Of a stretch of 64,000 bases of DNA, positions 34,908 through 47,163 are shown piece after piece. The notes below the pieces were generated by a model. It saw nothing but the letters and a program-made list of their open reading frames with translations. It was not told the origin of the DNA and made no database searches. The translations under genes were made by a program, and so were the position numbers. The stretch is from Ganoderma boninense (taxonomy: Eukaryota > Basidiomycota > Agaricomycetes > Polyporales > Polyporaceae): the NCBI GenBank assembly GCA_002900995.3, contig CM035313.1, positions 1,798,001 through 1,862,000 of the forward strand, given 5' to 3'. The number at the start of each line of letters is the position of its first letter. Positions within the stretch are counted from its first letter, which is position 1.

Positions 34908-36690
34908 GACGCTGTGAAGAGGGGGCGTGGACCGGAGCGTGAAGAGCTCTGGGAGAATGAAGGAGTATGAGAGACCGCCGCATGCGGTTGGTCAAATACA
35001 AGTGAGACCGAGCTGCTCTTCATTCTAGCGTCCGAGAGCTAATTTGCTTGGGTACCTGTTTTAAGGTCTGAAGAAGCATAAAGGCATAAACTCGCAGCAT
35101 CGCCCTGCATATCATCCGCACGCACGCACATCGCTAACAGCACGTCGCAAATCGCATCGCATACAACCATCATCACTGCACATAACGCACACGCAAGAGC
35201 CCGGACGGACTATCTCAACCATGATATCTGTTGTATCCCCCTCGCTGTATCTGTCCCCATCTGTTTCGATTGCTGTCGTGCTCCTCCCGTCGTGTTGTAC
35301 CTCGCTAGTTGTCGTGTACGTCTACTTACGCTATCTACCAAATACCTCGCTACTCTGTCTCGTCCCTGAATGCTATTATTTTTGTATCGCGTCGATTCAT
35401 TGGTACTTCATCACGTACAGATTACAGCAGCCCGAGACTGAGACACGTCCGGGCCGTGATGTAGCCTCAGAATCCCGCCCGTTCTGCCGTTCTCTTGCCA
35501 ACGGTCCCCCCCTTCTCGTAAGGAAAGGTTAAGTAGGAGCGGGACCACCGATGCCCAGATCATCCTGGGCCACTGACCACACAGGCACCGATGAGTGTCG
35601 TCACCGGAAGGGGTCGAGAGACACGGCAGCCTACGTAAATGGAGGAAGGGGTACCGGTGCGGGCCTGCATAACACCTCTATAAGGAGGCATGCAGAGTTT
35701 TGGCCCGTGCCGACGGGCTCGCACACTGATGGTTGCCCCCAGCGGAGTACAGGAAGGTCGAATTTTCGGGAACTCACAGTCCGGTCTCGGTTTCGTCTTG
35801 GCTCCGCCTTCTCGGAGGTAGCGGACTTTCTTGATCTTTGTGCTTTTTACTGCTTGACTAGTACTTTCACCAGGAGGTGCATTGCGAGGACCATCATCTG
35901 AACGTCACAACTACTTATTTGGATAGCGGTGCACACTTACGCGGGCCAAGATGAAGAGGCTGCATCTGAATAAGGAGATCTACACAACAAAGGGCTCGGT
36001 TAGCGAAGAGGCTCGGGATTGGACGTCGGGAGGGCGGAGGCGGGACACTTGTTGGACACGCGCGATATGCGCCGATCGAATCCCGGCGCACGGCTGCCCT
36101 CCCGGGGGGATCTCTCCCGCGATGGTGAGAGCGGTTGCAGTGGGGTTTGGGAGTTAAGAAGGGCGGAGGTTTGAAGTCCATATCCGGTGGTCGTGGAGCT
36201 GTCCCTCCCAAGGTGTCCATGTGATGCTGGTTATACGTTGGTCCCGAAGGGATACACGCCCGCTGCGTGGGTCATGGTTTAAGGACTCAAAAGTACTAGT
36301 ACTTACTCCACCAGGACGAACCCCCCAACACGTGTAGCATCCGCGCACCACCCTCGCGGATGTTGACGGTCAGCAGGCCGCCCCGATTAGGTCTGAAGCC
36401 AACATGGCAATGGTCTGGACGATTCAAGGGTTCCGTATGGCCTTCTCTGGGCTGGGGCTGTGGGATGCAGACTGGGTGCCGAGTAGGTGGCCGACATACC
36501 TCCGCTCGAACGTAGGTTGCAGCCAATCGCAGACCCTGGCCTTCATATCGGTTGGCTGTCTCACGATCCACCGGGGCGACCACGTCCGCGACGATCGATA
36601 CGAGATTGCGGTTACGTTCAGCACCCGCCACGATGGGCACAATGTAGTCTATAAAGGCAAGGATAATACATCAGCAATTCGTCCGATTCA

Positions 36691-36726
36691 CTTGACAGCT
36701 TGACAGCACTTGGTCCCACTTGACAG
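36691..36726. repeat. Clustered CTTGACAG words
   Basis: Three copies of CTTGACAG lie at 36691-36698, 36699-36706 and 36719-36726. The next 130 bases carry many related AAGTC/AAGTGC words. This may be a decayed short tandem repeat or a cluster of factor-binding sites. Confidence 0.6.
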
Positions 36727-37942
36727 GCCTGGTCCAGATGATTCAAGTCGCTCCAAGTCACTCTGGGTTTCTCTGGATCAGGAGGTCCCCTTCTGGTCCA
36801 GAGCGAGATTAAGTGCCATTAAGGGTAACTAAGTGCGTACAAGTCAACCCAAGTGCGAAGGTACGCTACGGAAGCACTACTGATCCATCGCCGCATACTC
36901 AGTCAAACCGTCCAAATACTACGATAAACACCTAACGGAAGCATACAATGGATGTTAGTGATAGGTCCCACTCGTGACATGATAATCAAACGTACGTACC
37001 ATGGTACCGTTCCGGTGACGATGACTGACCTGCCATCGCATTTCCAGGCAGACTAGGAAAAAGTGGAAGGACGATGTTAGCATCCACGCCCACCAACTCT
37101 GGACGTCGGGTCGCCGAAGACAAACTCACCAGATGACCGCATTCTCTGGCTTTCCGTTGAATCTTGTGCGCGCTTCAAGGCCCTTGGACGAGGCAGCTGA
37201 GTCTGAAGGGGATAGGACGCACAACCTGATGTCAGTAAGAATGCGTAAACAGGACAGGATGTGCGTTACCATATCTGAGACGCTGTAAAACAACATTGGA
37301 AAACTTACGAAGGTCTCACTTGCATTGAACTGCGTAGCCTGCGCCTACCTCCCGATTGCTGCGCGGTGTCTCCAACGTCGCGTGAAGGGCTAGTCTCGCT
37401 GCGCTGCGATAACCAGGAATCAAAATATTCGCTCACCGTCACTCATTGAAGGCTCTTGTTAGGAAGGTAGAGCGAAAACAGATCTGTTGATGCCCGACCG
37501 AAACGCTGTTTTCGATAGGCAGATTTGAGCCGCGACCGAAACCAAGACGCGAGTTCCGAAGGACAGTCATGGCAGGAAGGAGAGGGGAAGTTGACTATCA
37601 CAGGCGATTCAGAAAAAGGGCAGAGGGCAGAGGGACGGGACAAGTTGCCAGACTGGGAGCTCGGAGGCTGGAGGTGAGCGGGGGAAGGGAAGAACGCTGG
37701 CACTGCGGCGACCGTTCCCGAACGGCCAAAATACGTCGGAACCTGCCGGGGGCGGTTCAGGGCAGGCGGGCAGCGAGTGCTGGAAGAGACTTGGTGCGAC
37801 ACGTCGAGCGAGTGCATGGCCTAGCTGACATCGGATAACGTCAGATGATAGACAAGTGCGAAGCGCTGATGAGATTCCAGCCGATTTCAGAGTATTCCAG
37901 AGAATAAGAGCGGTCAAGCTGTAGCAAGTGTCATCAAGGCGT

Positions 37943-38455
37943 TCAGTAGCCTCAAGTGCCGCCAAGCTCCGGACGATTTGCTGATGTATGAGTTCGGATG
38001 TATCGTAAATCGGATGAAATGGTCAAACGAACTCGCGGCTCCAAGCGTTGAGATTATTACCGCAGGCAGACGAGGTTCTCTGATTATACTCTGTATTGAG
38101 GCACCGTTCTTTGATGGTATGAAAGTGATGGTAGCGAGTCCACACATTCTTCAGGACAACGGTCGCTGGCCCGGCGCTAGCGACGCAGCAAGACCGTCCA
38201 GGTATCGCTGGTGTGTCATTCAAGTTGTGTCGCTCCTGCTGGGTACGCCGAAGAAGTCTCGGGAGACGAACGACGTTCTCATAAGGGGGCTGACGAGAGA
38301 ATCCTAGAGGCGAACGTGTGAGCGCTGGAAATGATGAGGATGGGTCACCAAAGTGCCGCAAGAACTTGAACCTTTGGATCATCGAGTACGCATACGATAC
38401 GACATTCAACGATGTATTCAAGAACATAGGATCAGTAGCCTCATTCGCCGCCAAG
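37943..38455. repeat. Diverged direct repeat pair, coding-like on minus strand
   Basis: The 24-mers at 37943-37966 and 38432-38455 match at 21 positions; each starts TCAGTAGCCTCA and ends GCCGCCAAG. On the minus strand both lie in frames of similar pattern: SLAALEATERLDDTCYS and VHLAANEATDPMFLNTS. This suggests an old duplication of a coding segment, now interrupted by stops. No family is recognised. Confidence 0.45.
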
Positions 38456-41400
38456 TGCACAGAGGTGCACAGTGATATCTCAATCACAGCGCCGCATCAA
38501 GCAATGCAGTTGTGCATGTGATGATGCTAAGAAGGGGCGGGACTCGGCGTCCGCCCCGGTCGGGGGATACGCAGTGGGATGGCTGGGTCTGCTGCGTTTT
38601 GCAGCCTTCATGTTGATGCAAATTGCCGGTGGAGACTGATAGACAAGGCAAGTTATAGCATAAACTGGAAAGCACTCACTTGGTGAATACGCTGCTGATG
38701 GGAATCTGCACCCGGCAGTGTCTTGAGGCGATAAGATCGATTCCTCAAAGGATAGTTCCTGTCAACGAAAGTCTTGACTGTCTGACATTCCTAAGAGAAA
38801 AAATGCCATGCACCTTCTTGAACACTTGGTTACTATGGTAGGGAAATGATAGGCCCCCAAAACACGGTTTATTTCCAGGTTTTCTTGCCCAAGAAGATGT
38901 TGATCTATTTAGCCCAATGTTCCAGCTTGTGATCAAAGTTAGCTCTCGCCAGAAGGATGACTGAGGAAATGGACGTTTAGGGAAGTCAAGTGTCCTACCG
39001 GGGATGGAGCACAGTGAATGACCGCCTTTCGCACCCCCCATGTTCCGGTGCCCACACTATAACTGACATCGTTGTGCACCTCCGCAACGGCGATTCGCTT
39101 TTTGCGTAACGGTTTCGTAAGCAGTCGTCTCTGACCTTCAAACACGACAAGGCCCCTGGTACATGGGCGACAACATTCCGTTACTGTTCGGAAGGGGACG
39201 TAGTCATGAGCTGGTGGTTAACGCCGGTCTTTCCTCGGGACAAGCGGGGTGAACTGAGGCGATGCGCATACCTTCAGCTATCTGACCTCTCTTCGACAGA
39301 TGCGGATGGTATCTAGGGTCAGCGCGGGGAATAGCCTCCCCCAGTCGCCTCGCCCGATTTCATTGTCCGCAGAGTCCATCTATTTTCGGGAGTTACTGCT
39401 GAACGAGGAAAGGCTGAGACGGTAAGGTGGGTCGCAGGGTCGTAGAACGCGTCCACCGCAAGGGTTTGAGAGGAACAGGCCCGTGACGGGGTCATGCACC
39501 TCTGACCCTTGACAAAGATGTGAAGACTGCCAGATGGGATGCAGCTGAAGTCACTGTGCTCGGACACCCCCAACAAGGTTTTAGTCAGCACAACCGTGTC
39601 CATGATTCTCTATTTGTATATCTCACCTTTTAGGTTAAGCCCGAGCTTCCAGCAACAACTCATGCCGACCACAAGGTCTGAGTCTGTGGTGGAAGAATAA
39701 TAGGCAAGCCATTTGGTCAGAAATGTGGGGGAGAACGTATCGTACAAGGTTGTACGCCCCACCGTAACCGGACACAACGTTGCGACAACACAACAGACGC
39801 ACCCCTCGCGTTCGAACCACGCGCTCCGCACCTCGCTGAGGATTTGTAACGTCGGGCTAGACGCCGTCTGTATCGCAGGCTTCCTACGTTGCATGATGTC
39901 CGCGTGGCGAGTATCACCGTCCGTCGCCCCCTCCGGCTGCGCGTTGTGCCACGGTCCTGCGCGCAGAGTCGAGGACGCCCAGTGCACGTCAGGATGATTC
40001 GAGACTGGGATCAGGGCGTGAAAGGGGAAATGACATAACCTGGCGCCCCAGTGTGGCCCAGATCGCCATTGTGGGGCGAGGTTGGAATCCTCAAGACTGG
40101 CAGGACGGCGAGACTCCCCGCTGTATCCAAGGAGAGCGAGGCAGGGCACGGAGCCGAGCATACGAGCGGTCGAGAACAGAGCCGAGACGTGTTTCACACC
40201 TCGGGAGCGGCGGAGACATGAAGGTTTGCTCGCGCAGAGTACCGGCATTGGTGCAACGTCCTGGCGGTTATCAGCAACTGGAAGGTTTGCAGACACCCCG
40301 ATGGGACGCCGTGGGGGTGGCGCGCGCTTCTGGAAGAGGATAGGCCCGTGCTGGCGGCAGGTAGGGGACCGAGGTGCGGCTGCGCCAGATCGAAGCACTG
40401 TCGGCGGACACGGTCGGGGCCCAGAGATGCGGGAATTTCGGAGGGGACTGCGTGGAAGGTCCGTCGTAAACCATCATTAGCCGTGACAGTGTATGTCATG
40501 GCTATGCTGCCAAGGACATCGGACGTCCTCGTAGCGCAGCAGCTGGGGCAAGCTGTATGACGGACAAAGTCAGTAGCGTGGCGTCACCACAACGGCGGTA
40601 TGGAATCGGAGGCCTACAACAGCGGAGGTCAAAGTCCTGCAACCACGGAGTTCGTAGGTTGTGTGAAAGTAGAGACATATCAAGGACGTGTTGCTCATCG
40701 ATGATCAACAGAACTCACCTTGAAGGACATTTTGGGCAGTTGAGGGACGCTCAACAGTCTGGCGGCGGGCGACTGAACGAATCATATCGCCCTAAGAGTC
40801 AGATCGTTGCTAAAGTCGGGGCTCGATGCCGCCCACATACTCGTGCTGTCAGTGTAGAGTTGAATGTGTGGATTCTGCTAGTATATTGCGTTGCAAGGTC
40901 TACGCCACATGTCATGGATTCCTATGTTCCCTTTGCCTATCGAACTCCGATAGGTGGTCAGTGAGCTATGACGAATTGCATGGTCATTGGTCAACTGCTT
41001 CCATGACAAGTCATGGAATAAATGCGGTAATAACCTAGGTTGCATATAGGGCGGAAGCGGGGATGCAACTGCGAACAAGACATCTGCAACCTTCTGCAAA
41101 GCGGCGCAAAGGCCAGTTTCATGGTAGGGAAAGACCGAGAAGGTACCTTCGCATGAAGGCCACCAGAGGCGCTCCTGCGGCCGTCGCGAGGTCTCCAGTT
41201 CGATCAGGCACACCACTTGGTGAGATGTGTGGTTTGACAGATTCGAGTGGACAGACTTTCGCAGAAAAGTATGCCCCTTACCGCCGGAGACTGATATAGC
41301 AACCCGATGGAGCTGTCGACGATCTATACCCTTCCGTAACACAGTGTCCCTTGAAGTTAGGAAATTGGATGTACGGATCCTGTCTTGACCGCTAGGCAGG

Positions 41401-43180
41401 GCGACGTTCACTACTGTGATGAAGGTTTACGTGTGAATCGTACGTGACAAATCGAGCCTCAAGATTGAAAGGCTGTGAGCAGCCAGCGCAACGGGTCTGG
41501 GAAATGATGGTTACTTACAGTCTAACATAGGCCGCAAACCGGGCTGTCGGCAGAACCCTTCGACTCCACGACGAAGTCAGCGGAACAAGGCAACTTCGTA
41601 GGTCCGGATGGACAGATACAGAGGAGGGGCGTGAGAGCACCAACGACGCCCCTTCGCTGTCGGGATAGTGGAAAGGGACGCTAGAAGTAGTGAAACTCGC
41701 CGCTTGGGAAGGCCTTGCGGAGCCTTCCATACAAAGGAAGCTGGATATTGACGTCGGACTTGGGATAACAGCGATTATCTCGAGACGCCGCCGCGCTACA
41801 GCTCCTGCGGAGGATTACAGAAGACCGAAAGGGTTCAAATGAGACTAACAATGGGAGAAGAGCGGCAGCTCTTCCGCGAAGGAGTGGAGCGAGCAGCCAC
41901 AAACTCAATTGCACGGGGCGCGATGCCACAAAGTGTATCCAAAGAGGTAAGCAGACCAATCCGGGAAATAGAGGGACCCTGGCGTCTTGTGCCAAGTGAG
42001 GGACGAGAAATCCAGCATAATTGGCTCCCCTGGACTGGTCCTTATGCAAGGTCCATTGTAGGGGTCGTAATGTTGGGGTACCCTGATCGTCCGAGGCTCT
42101 AGTTGGGAACGTGTCCCTGCAGAGAAGGCGCTTCTGGGATGTTGCAGCGGGATAAGTTTGCGAGGAAGTCGCCGTCAAGGTGATTCGGCCGAGTCCAGAG
42201 CATCTTGCGCGCACAGCTGTGGGGGAGATGTCAATGCTTTTTGCCAAGGCGCGCATTGAGACAGGGATAGGCGGGACGTACAGTTCTTATTGCAGCGCGG
42301 GATCGCGCCGAGATTTCCCGATGGGCGGAGAGAAGACAGGCGGGGTAGCGTTTTGTTCACACCTGGCAGACAGTAACGGCATAGGGATCGCGAGCGCAGC
42401 GCACTAGAATTCAGAAGGCGGCTCAAATGTTTGATTGCTGACGAGACTATCAGGGCCATACCTGACGAGACCATCCTAGTCCAAAGAGGGCGATGACCTT
42501 GCTGGCATTGGGGAGGCACGGGTTTGGCGAACAAGAACCCTTGTTGAGGTGGAATACCACGAATTGGCCAGGGATTTCCAATGCCAGGAGTATAATGGCC
42601 GCAAACTAGGAGCTTCCGCAGTTGCAAATGGGAGGCATCATCTCGTGCTGATTGAACGACTCACATTTTCGTGCTGATTGAACTTGGCCACACATGGCAT
42701 CGCCGTTGTGAGCTCAGAGGAAGCTATAGGCGCACCGTCGAAGCCCCGGGAAGGTGCGGTAGTCGCTGGCGGATGCTGTACGTCGACGGCTGCAGAATAG
42801 TTGTTGAGCCTATGAGTCATTCACGGGGCGACGGTGAGAAGTGCTGTGAGCGGAACGTCGTCGTGGTAGCAGCCGAGAGGAACGGAGGAGGATCGCGATA
42901 GCGATCATAGCGAAGGAAGTGCGGGTACGGGGCAAGCGGTGGTGCCTGTTGTTCTGGAAGCAGGCCCGTGGTTCCTTTGGATGTGCCTCGTGCCTTCCAC
43001 GATGCTTCGAGAGGGCAGCGAAGAGGAGCGAGAAGGGGACGCAGCCGAGACCGAGGGCGGGACGAGGAGACGGCCAAGACTGCTTCTCGCCGTGTTCGAG
43101 CTCGGAGCCTCTGCACGAGGCCCCCAAAGGCGCCCGCCCGCCATCGGCGCTTCGTCCCTCCAGAGCCTCTTGTGTCCCCC

Positions 43181-43859
43181 ATGTCCTCGCGCACCCCCTC
43201 CTCCCGGGTCTCCTTCGCCGCCGTCACCCCCAACAACCTCGGTCTGTCTCCTCTTCACACCCACCGCACGATTGTTGCTGATCCTCCCCGCAGGGACGGT
43301 GCGGAAGCTCAACTCGGTTCTCTTCCCCATAAAATACAGCGAGAAGTTCTACAGTGACATCGTCCAGCCTGAAGTAGAGGACTTCTGCCAGCTCAGTGCG
43401 TGTGCCTTCGCCCTGAGCCCCGCAAACTCCACTTACGTTCCTTCCGCAGTCTACTACAATGATATCCCGGTAGGCACCATGTGCTGCCGAGTAGAGGAGA
43501 AGGACGGACAGGCAAAACTATACCTCATGACGCTCGCAGTGCTTGCAGTAAGCCGCTTCCACATCGTAATCTCGCCTAGTCGATGCCCATCTCGCCCCAT
43601 CTCGCAGCCGTATCGCTCGAGAGGCATTGGATCTCAGAGCTTGCAACATCTTATCGACGCCGCGGTTGCGCACACGAAACCGAAGATCACCGCGATCTAC
43701 CTCCACGTTCAGGTCTCGAACGACGACGCTAAGAAGTTCTACGAACGCCATGGCTTCAGGGAAACCGGACTATACGAGAACTACTACAAGAAGATTACAC
43801 CACACGATGCTTGGATACTACAGAGAGACATCGAGGTGAAAACTGTAGAGGTAAAATGA
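43181..43859 (+). CDS. N-alpha-acetyltransferase, Naa50/San type (GNAT fold)
   Basis: Naa50 acetylates N-terminal Met residues and associates with the NatA complex at the ribosome. Four exons (43181-43241, 43294-43395, 43450-43547, 43608-43859) give 170 residues. Conserved pieces in order are VRKLNSVLFPIKYSEKFY, YYNDIPVGTMCCRVE, LYLMTLAVLAPYRSRGIGSQ (acetyl-CoA binding RxxGIG loop), IYLHVQVSNDDAKKFYERHG and LYENYYKKITPHDAWILQRD. These match human NAA50 nearly block for block. The ATG at 43181 begins MSSRTPSSRVSFAAVTPNNL, in the position of the family N-terminus. The next gene is convergent and its stop codon is about 300 bases away. Confidence 0.95.
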
Positions 43860-44160
43860 TAGATATCAATATGGTTCCAGGACAATAGTAAGATACACGT
43901 TAATGCGGGTCTACGCGCAAACTACAAAGCGAGCTAACCTCCCGAGGCGACAGTACAGTCCGTGTCAACGATACTTTTACAATGCGTGTATCAATACAGC
44001 AGAAACACAAGTGGCGCATAACGTATAAGTCGAGACACGACGCAATATAGGCTAATTCTTGTGCTCGCGATTAGTGATTGTAAGCTCTGCGGGGCGGACG
44101 TCAGCGCGAGCTCCAAACAAGGACCAAGGACGACGCACAAGAAGAGTCAAGTAGAAGACA
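43860..44160. other. Convergent 3' spacer
   Basis: About 300 bases between the stop codons of the Naa50 gene (plus) and the C2H2 gene (minus). It should hold both 3' ends. I see no further feature in it. Confidence 0.5.
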
Positions 44161-44989
44161 CTATGAACTATTGTCGTCGATACCACACCGCTTCACGAGC
44201 TAGGCGGACAGTCAGCGGATGGACTAGAAGCGCAGAGCGCGAGACTCGTACCTGGTGCCTCTTCAGTGCGTCCTTCCTCGTGAAAGTCTTCCCACATCCA
44301 CCGTTGCAGAAGAACGGCTTCTCTCCCGTGTGCGTGTCGCGATGGCGCTTCAGGTCATGTTGCCGGTTGAACGACAGCGCGCACATGTCGCACGCGAACG
44401 GACGCGGGGGAGAAGCCGGATACGAGCTGACCTGCTGAGCGTACGCAGCCTGGGATGCATACTGTGCGGTTGCCATGTTCGACATCGATGGCGACTGCGG
44501 AGATGACGACAGTGGCGTGGCGTATGCGTTCGCTACCATGGTCTGCGTCGGGGAGTATCCGTGCGATGGCGAGTGCGGGATCGTGGAATGCGAGGAATGC
44601 GTGTATGAGTGCGAGTGCGAGTGCGAGTGCGCGCGCCCCGCCACCTGGGACCCGGGGCTGCCGTAGTGGCTCTCCATGGCGTGCGCACCGTACTGCGACA
44701 TGGACACGGAGGACCGTCGATTGGATGTGGGGATGTGGGAGTAATGGATCTGTCCGTCGTTGAGCTGGTATTGGGCCGCAATGGCTTGCGCTTGCGCGGA
44801 CATGGCGTCGTACCCGGGCACGGAATGTGGAGAGTGGCTCGCGCCACGGAGCGAGGGGTGGTTCTGGTATGCGGAGGAGTACTGGTCTTGCGAGGCGTAG
44901 CTGGTTTGGTACTGTCCGCCACCAGACCACTGAGAGGCGAGGGCGACGTGCGCACTTGGAGGGTACTGCTGGGCGCGTCGGTCCGACAT
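44161..44989 (-). CDS. C2H2 zinc-finger transcription factor, Crz1-like finger pair
   Basis: Two exons (44989-44252 and 44199-44161) give 258 residues. The first 195 residues are Gln/Ser/Tyr/His-rich and low in complexity, including an alternating His-Ser run (HSHSHSHSYTHSSHS) encoded by a GTGCGA-like microsatellite near 44.60-44.63 kb. Two adjacent C-terminal fingers follow: FACDMCALSFNRQHDLKRHR-DTH and FFCNGGCGKTFTRKDALKRH. The second is completed across the intron as QLVKRCG, so its last ligand is Cys (CCHC) rather than His. This arrangement resembles the last fingers of fungal Crz1/Prz1-type calcineurin-responsive factors, but the calcineurin docking motif cannot be confirmed, so only the fold is certain. 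The nuclear DNA-binding role is inferred from the fingers. Confidence 0.88.
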
Positions 44990-47163
44990 TGGAGGGAGCC
45001 GTAGGCGAGGCTAATGCAAGGATAGGAGGCCATGATCGCCATTAATATGTAGTCGCGGAAGGCGCTCACAACGCAAGCTCAAGGGCGGCATACTCAGGCA
45101 CAATCTTCACTGCCACAAAGACGACCGACTCGGAGTTGGAGGAGCGCAAGCGCAAGTTGCAACCAGAAACCTGCAAAATTATAAAAGGCAAAACGAGTAA
45201 GGTCCAATAGCACTGATCTGTCATAGACTGAATGATGCCAGTCTATCGGGAAGTCCCTTAAAAGGTTTGGTGCGGGAATTGAATCTGGATAATTACACAA
45301 GGGCCTTTTGCGCGAGCGAGACGCAGAATATTTTAATACGGTTGTTGGCCGTGCAAATACCCTCAATCTAGCCAATATCGGTGGACGCTGCGCCCGATCA
45401 ACTTTGGCACCAGTCGACAATGGCGAGGAACGCGCGGTCTCAATGACCCGGAACCCCGAAGACCCCGCCGCTGCCGCCCCGAGAGAAGGGCATGTCTGGC
45501 GGACCAGCGCCGTCCTCAACCGGCGTCGCCAATCGAGACCACGGCCACCGTGTCTACTCAACTCCAGGCTTCTGCTTCGCAATTATGATTATCAACCCCG
45601 TGAAGTTCGCCGCGTTCGAGATTGGCAGCGCTCAGTGCGCAGTCGCCTTCGTGACGGTTCCTGCCTTTTCCTCTCATCATCCTCGAAACCCTGGCAGGGT
45701 AGTATGTCACAATGATGGATCCGGGGAGGGCGCACATGTCCCCGAGAGCCGAAGCGCTAGCGCTTGTCCAGCAGCCGCCAAAATTAGCGCGGATGGCACA
45801 CTCAAGTCCCTACTTAGTGGGATATGCAGAGATGAGATGCCCAACTGAGCGGGAGCCTAGATCACAGGGACGGTACATCATGATGTGAGACACTGGAGCC
45901 TGAGGGCACCGCGGACCATGCCAGAAAGTACACAATGGAGTCCGATCCCTGCCTCTCAGACTCCAGACTCCAAGCATTCGACGCGGTCATCAACGGAATG
46001 CATCGCAGTGTCGCGCTAAGCAGTGCCCGGTCCAGTGTTCTCAGAGCTCCGGTTGAGAAATGTAAGCGTCTAGTGGGAGTACACCTTCCCGCCATGGTCA
46101 TTTGTCGCGACTAAAGCCACCCCGCCGCCACGAAGGCCCCGTGGCGTCGGGCTGCAGGACTGAGCGCCACCATGGACTCGGACGTCGACGCCACAACGCC
46201 GAGGGTCTCAAGAGTTGAGCCGTGATAGAAAGACTCACTGAGTTGTATGACGATCTTCGCCTCCGTTCAACGGGTGACATCACGGTCCGCGGAATCGCTT
46301 GGAGGCGGCCAGGAAGACCCGGCATGTGCAGCATGATTGACGCGATTTAGTCGTCCGCTGGCATGTACCCTTGCGCCGTATGCATATGGTGCACCTCGCT
46401 ACGGATTCGGCAGATCATGTTAGGTTGAAAAGTGTCCCGTGGATGTACTTACATTGGGACGAAGCATAACAAACGTTGGTGTCGGCAGGAAACCACCTCG
46501 TCATGGAGAAGTCAGCTTGATGACAGGCAAGAATGTTCCGGGCTCGATGGGGGATGGTGAGACCGACATGAACGGCGAGTCGGAGACATGTCGGAGAGAT
46601 GATCGCGAGGTACGACAATTTTTCTGGTTTCAATGCGTGACAAACAGGCCTAGGCTACTTGTTGTATGTCCGAAAGTGCGTGAGACCGATGGAGCCCTGT
46701 GATTTTAATTTAGGGGGGATAAGTATTAAGGTCCATGAGGACGGAGACTGTCCTGCAGTTGAAGACGCTGTCCCGCCAGGTCAGCGCCAACTTGCAGGCG
46801 GCGGGAGGTGGCCTTGGCGAGAGCAGACATCAGATAGCGAGAGGCTGGCGGGGGCCAAGGGGGCACTGCGGTTGCGAGTGGTTGAGTGGACCCTGCGTGC
46901 ACAGCTCCACTGTGCTCCCTTCCATATCGGACAGAGCGCGCAGCTGAGGCGCCGGGCCGTTGGAATTCGTCAGCCCCGTCCCCGCCTCTTTTGCTCGCTT
47001 TCTCCCAAGCACCCCACGCGCTCGACGTTCAACGCATCCTTACGTACCCCGCATAGATCTGAAACGGACACACAAACTGACATATGTCGCTCAGATCGCT
47101 CGGTTCCCAGCCTACCCGTTGTTTTCTCTCTTGACCTCTTCGCGATCGGGTGCTCTCCGCAAC
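44990..47163. other. Intergenic region upstream of two divergent genes
   Basis: This 2.2 kb region must contain promoters of the C2H2 gene (left) and the DNA ligase gene (right). No other gene is recognised. The ligase frame is open without stops from at least 46960 up to its ATG at 47164, with a basic composition; this is discussed as a finding. Confidence 0.5.

Larger units (their letters stand above)
34908..43180. other. Long gene-poor stretch
   Basis: About 8.3 kb without a recognisable gene. The first 600 bases are pyrimidine-rich and may be a 3' UTR. Clustered CTTGACAG words (36.7 kb) and a diverged repeat pair (37.9 and 38.4 kb) are listed separately. The 262-codon minus frame at 39610-40398 shows no motif. 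I see no terminal repeats or transposon protein, though old decayed copies could be missed by eye. Confidence 0.5.

Noticed and set aside
39610..40398. 262-codon minus frame
   Set aside because: Arg/Pro/Ser/Cys-rich with no pattern resembling a domain and no ordered neighbouring exons.
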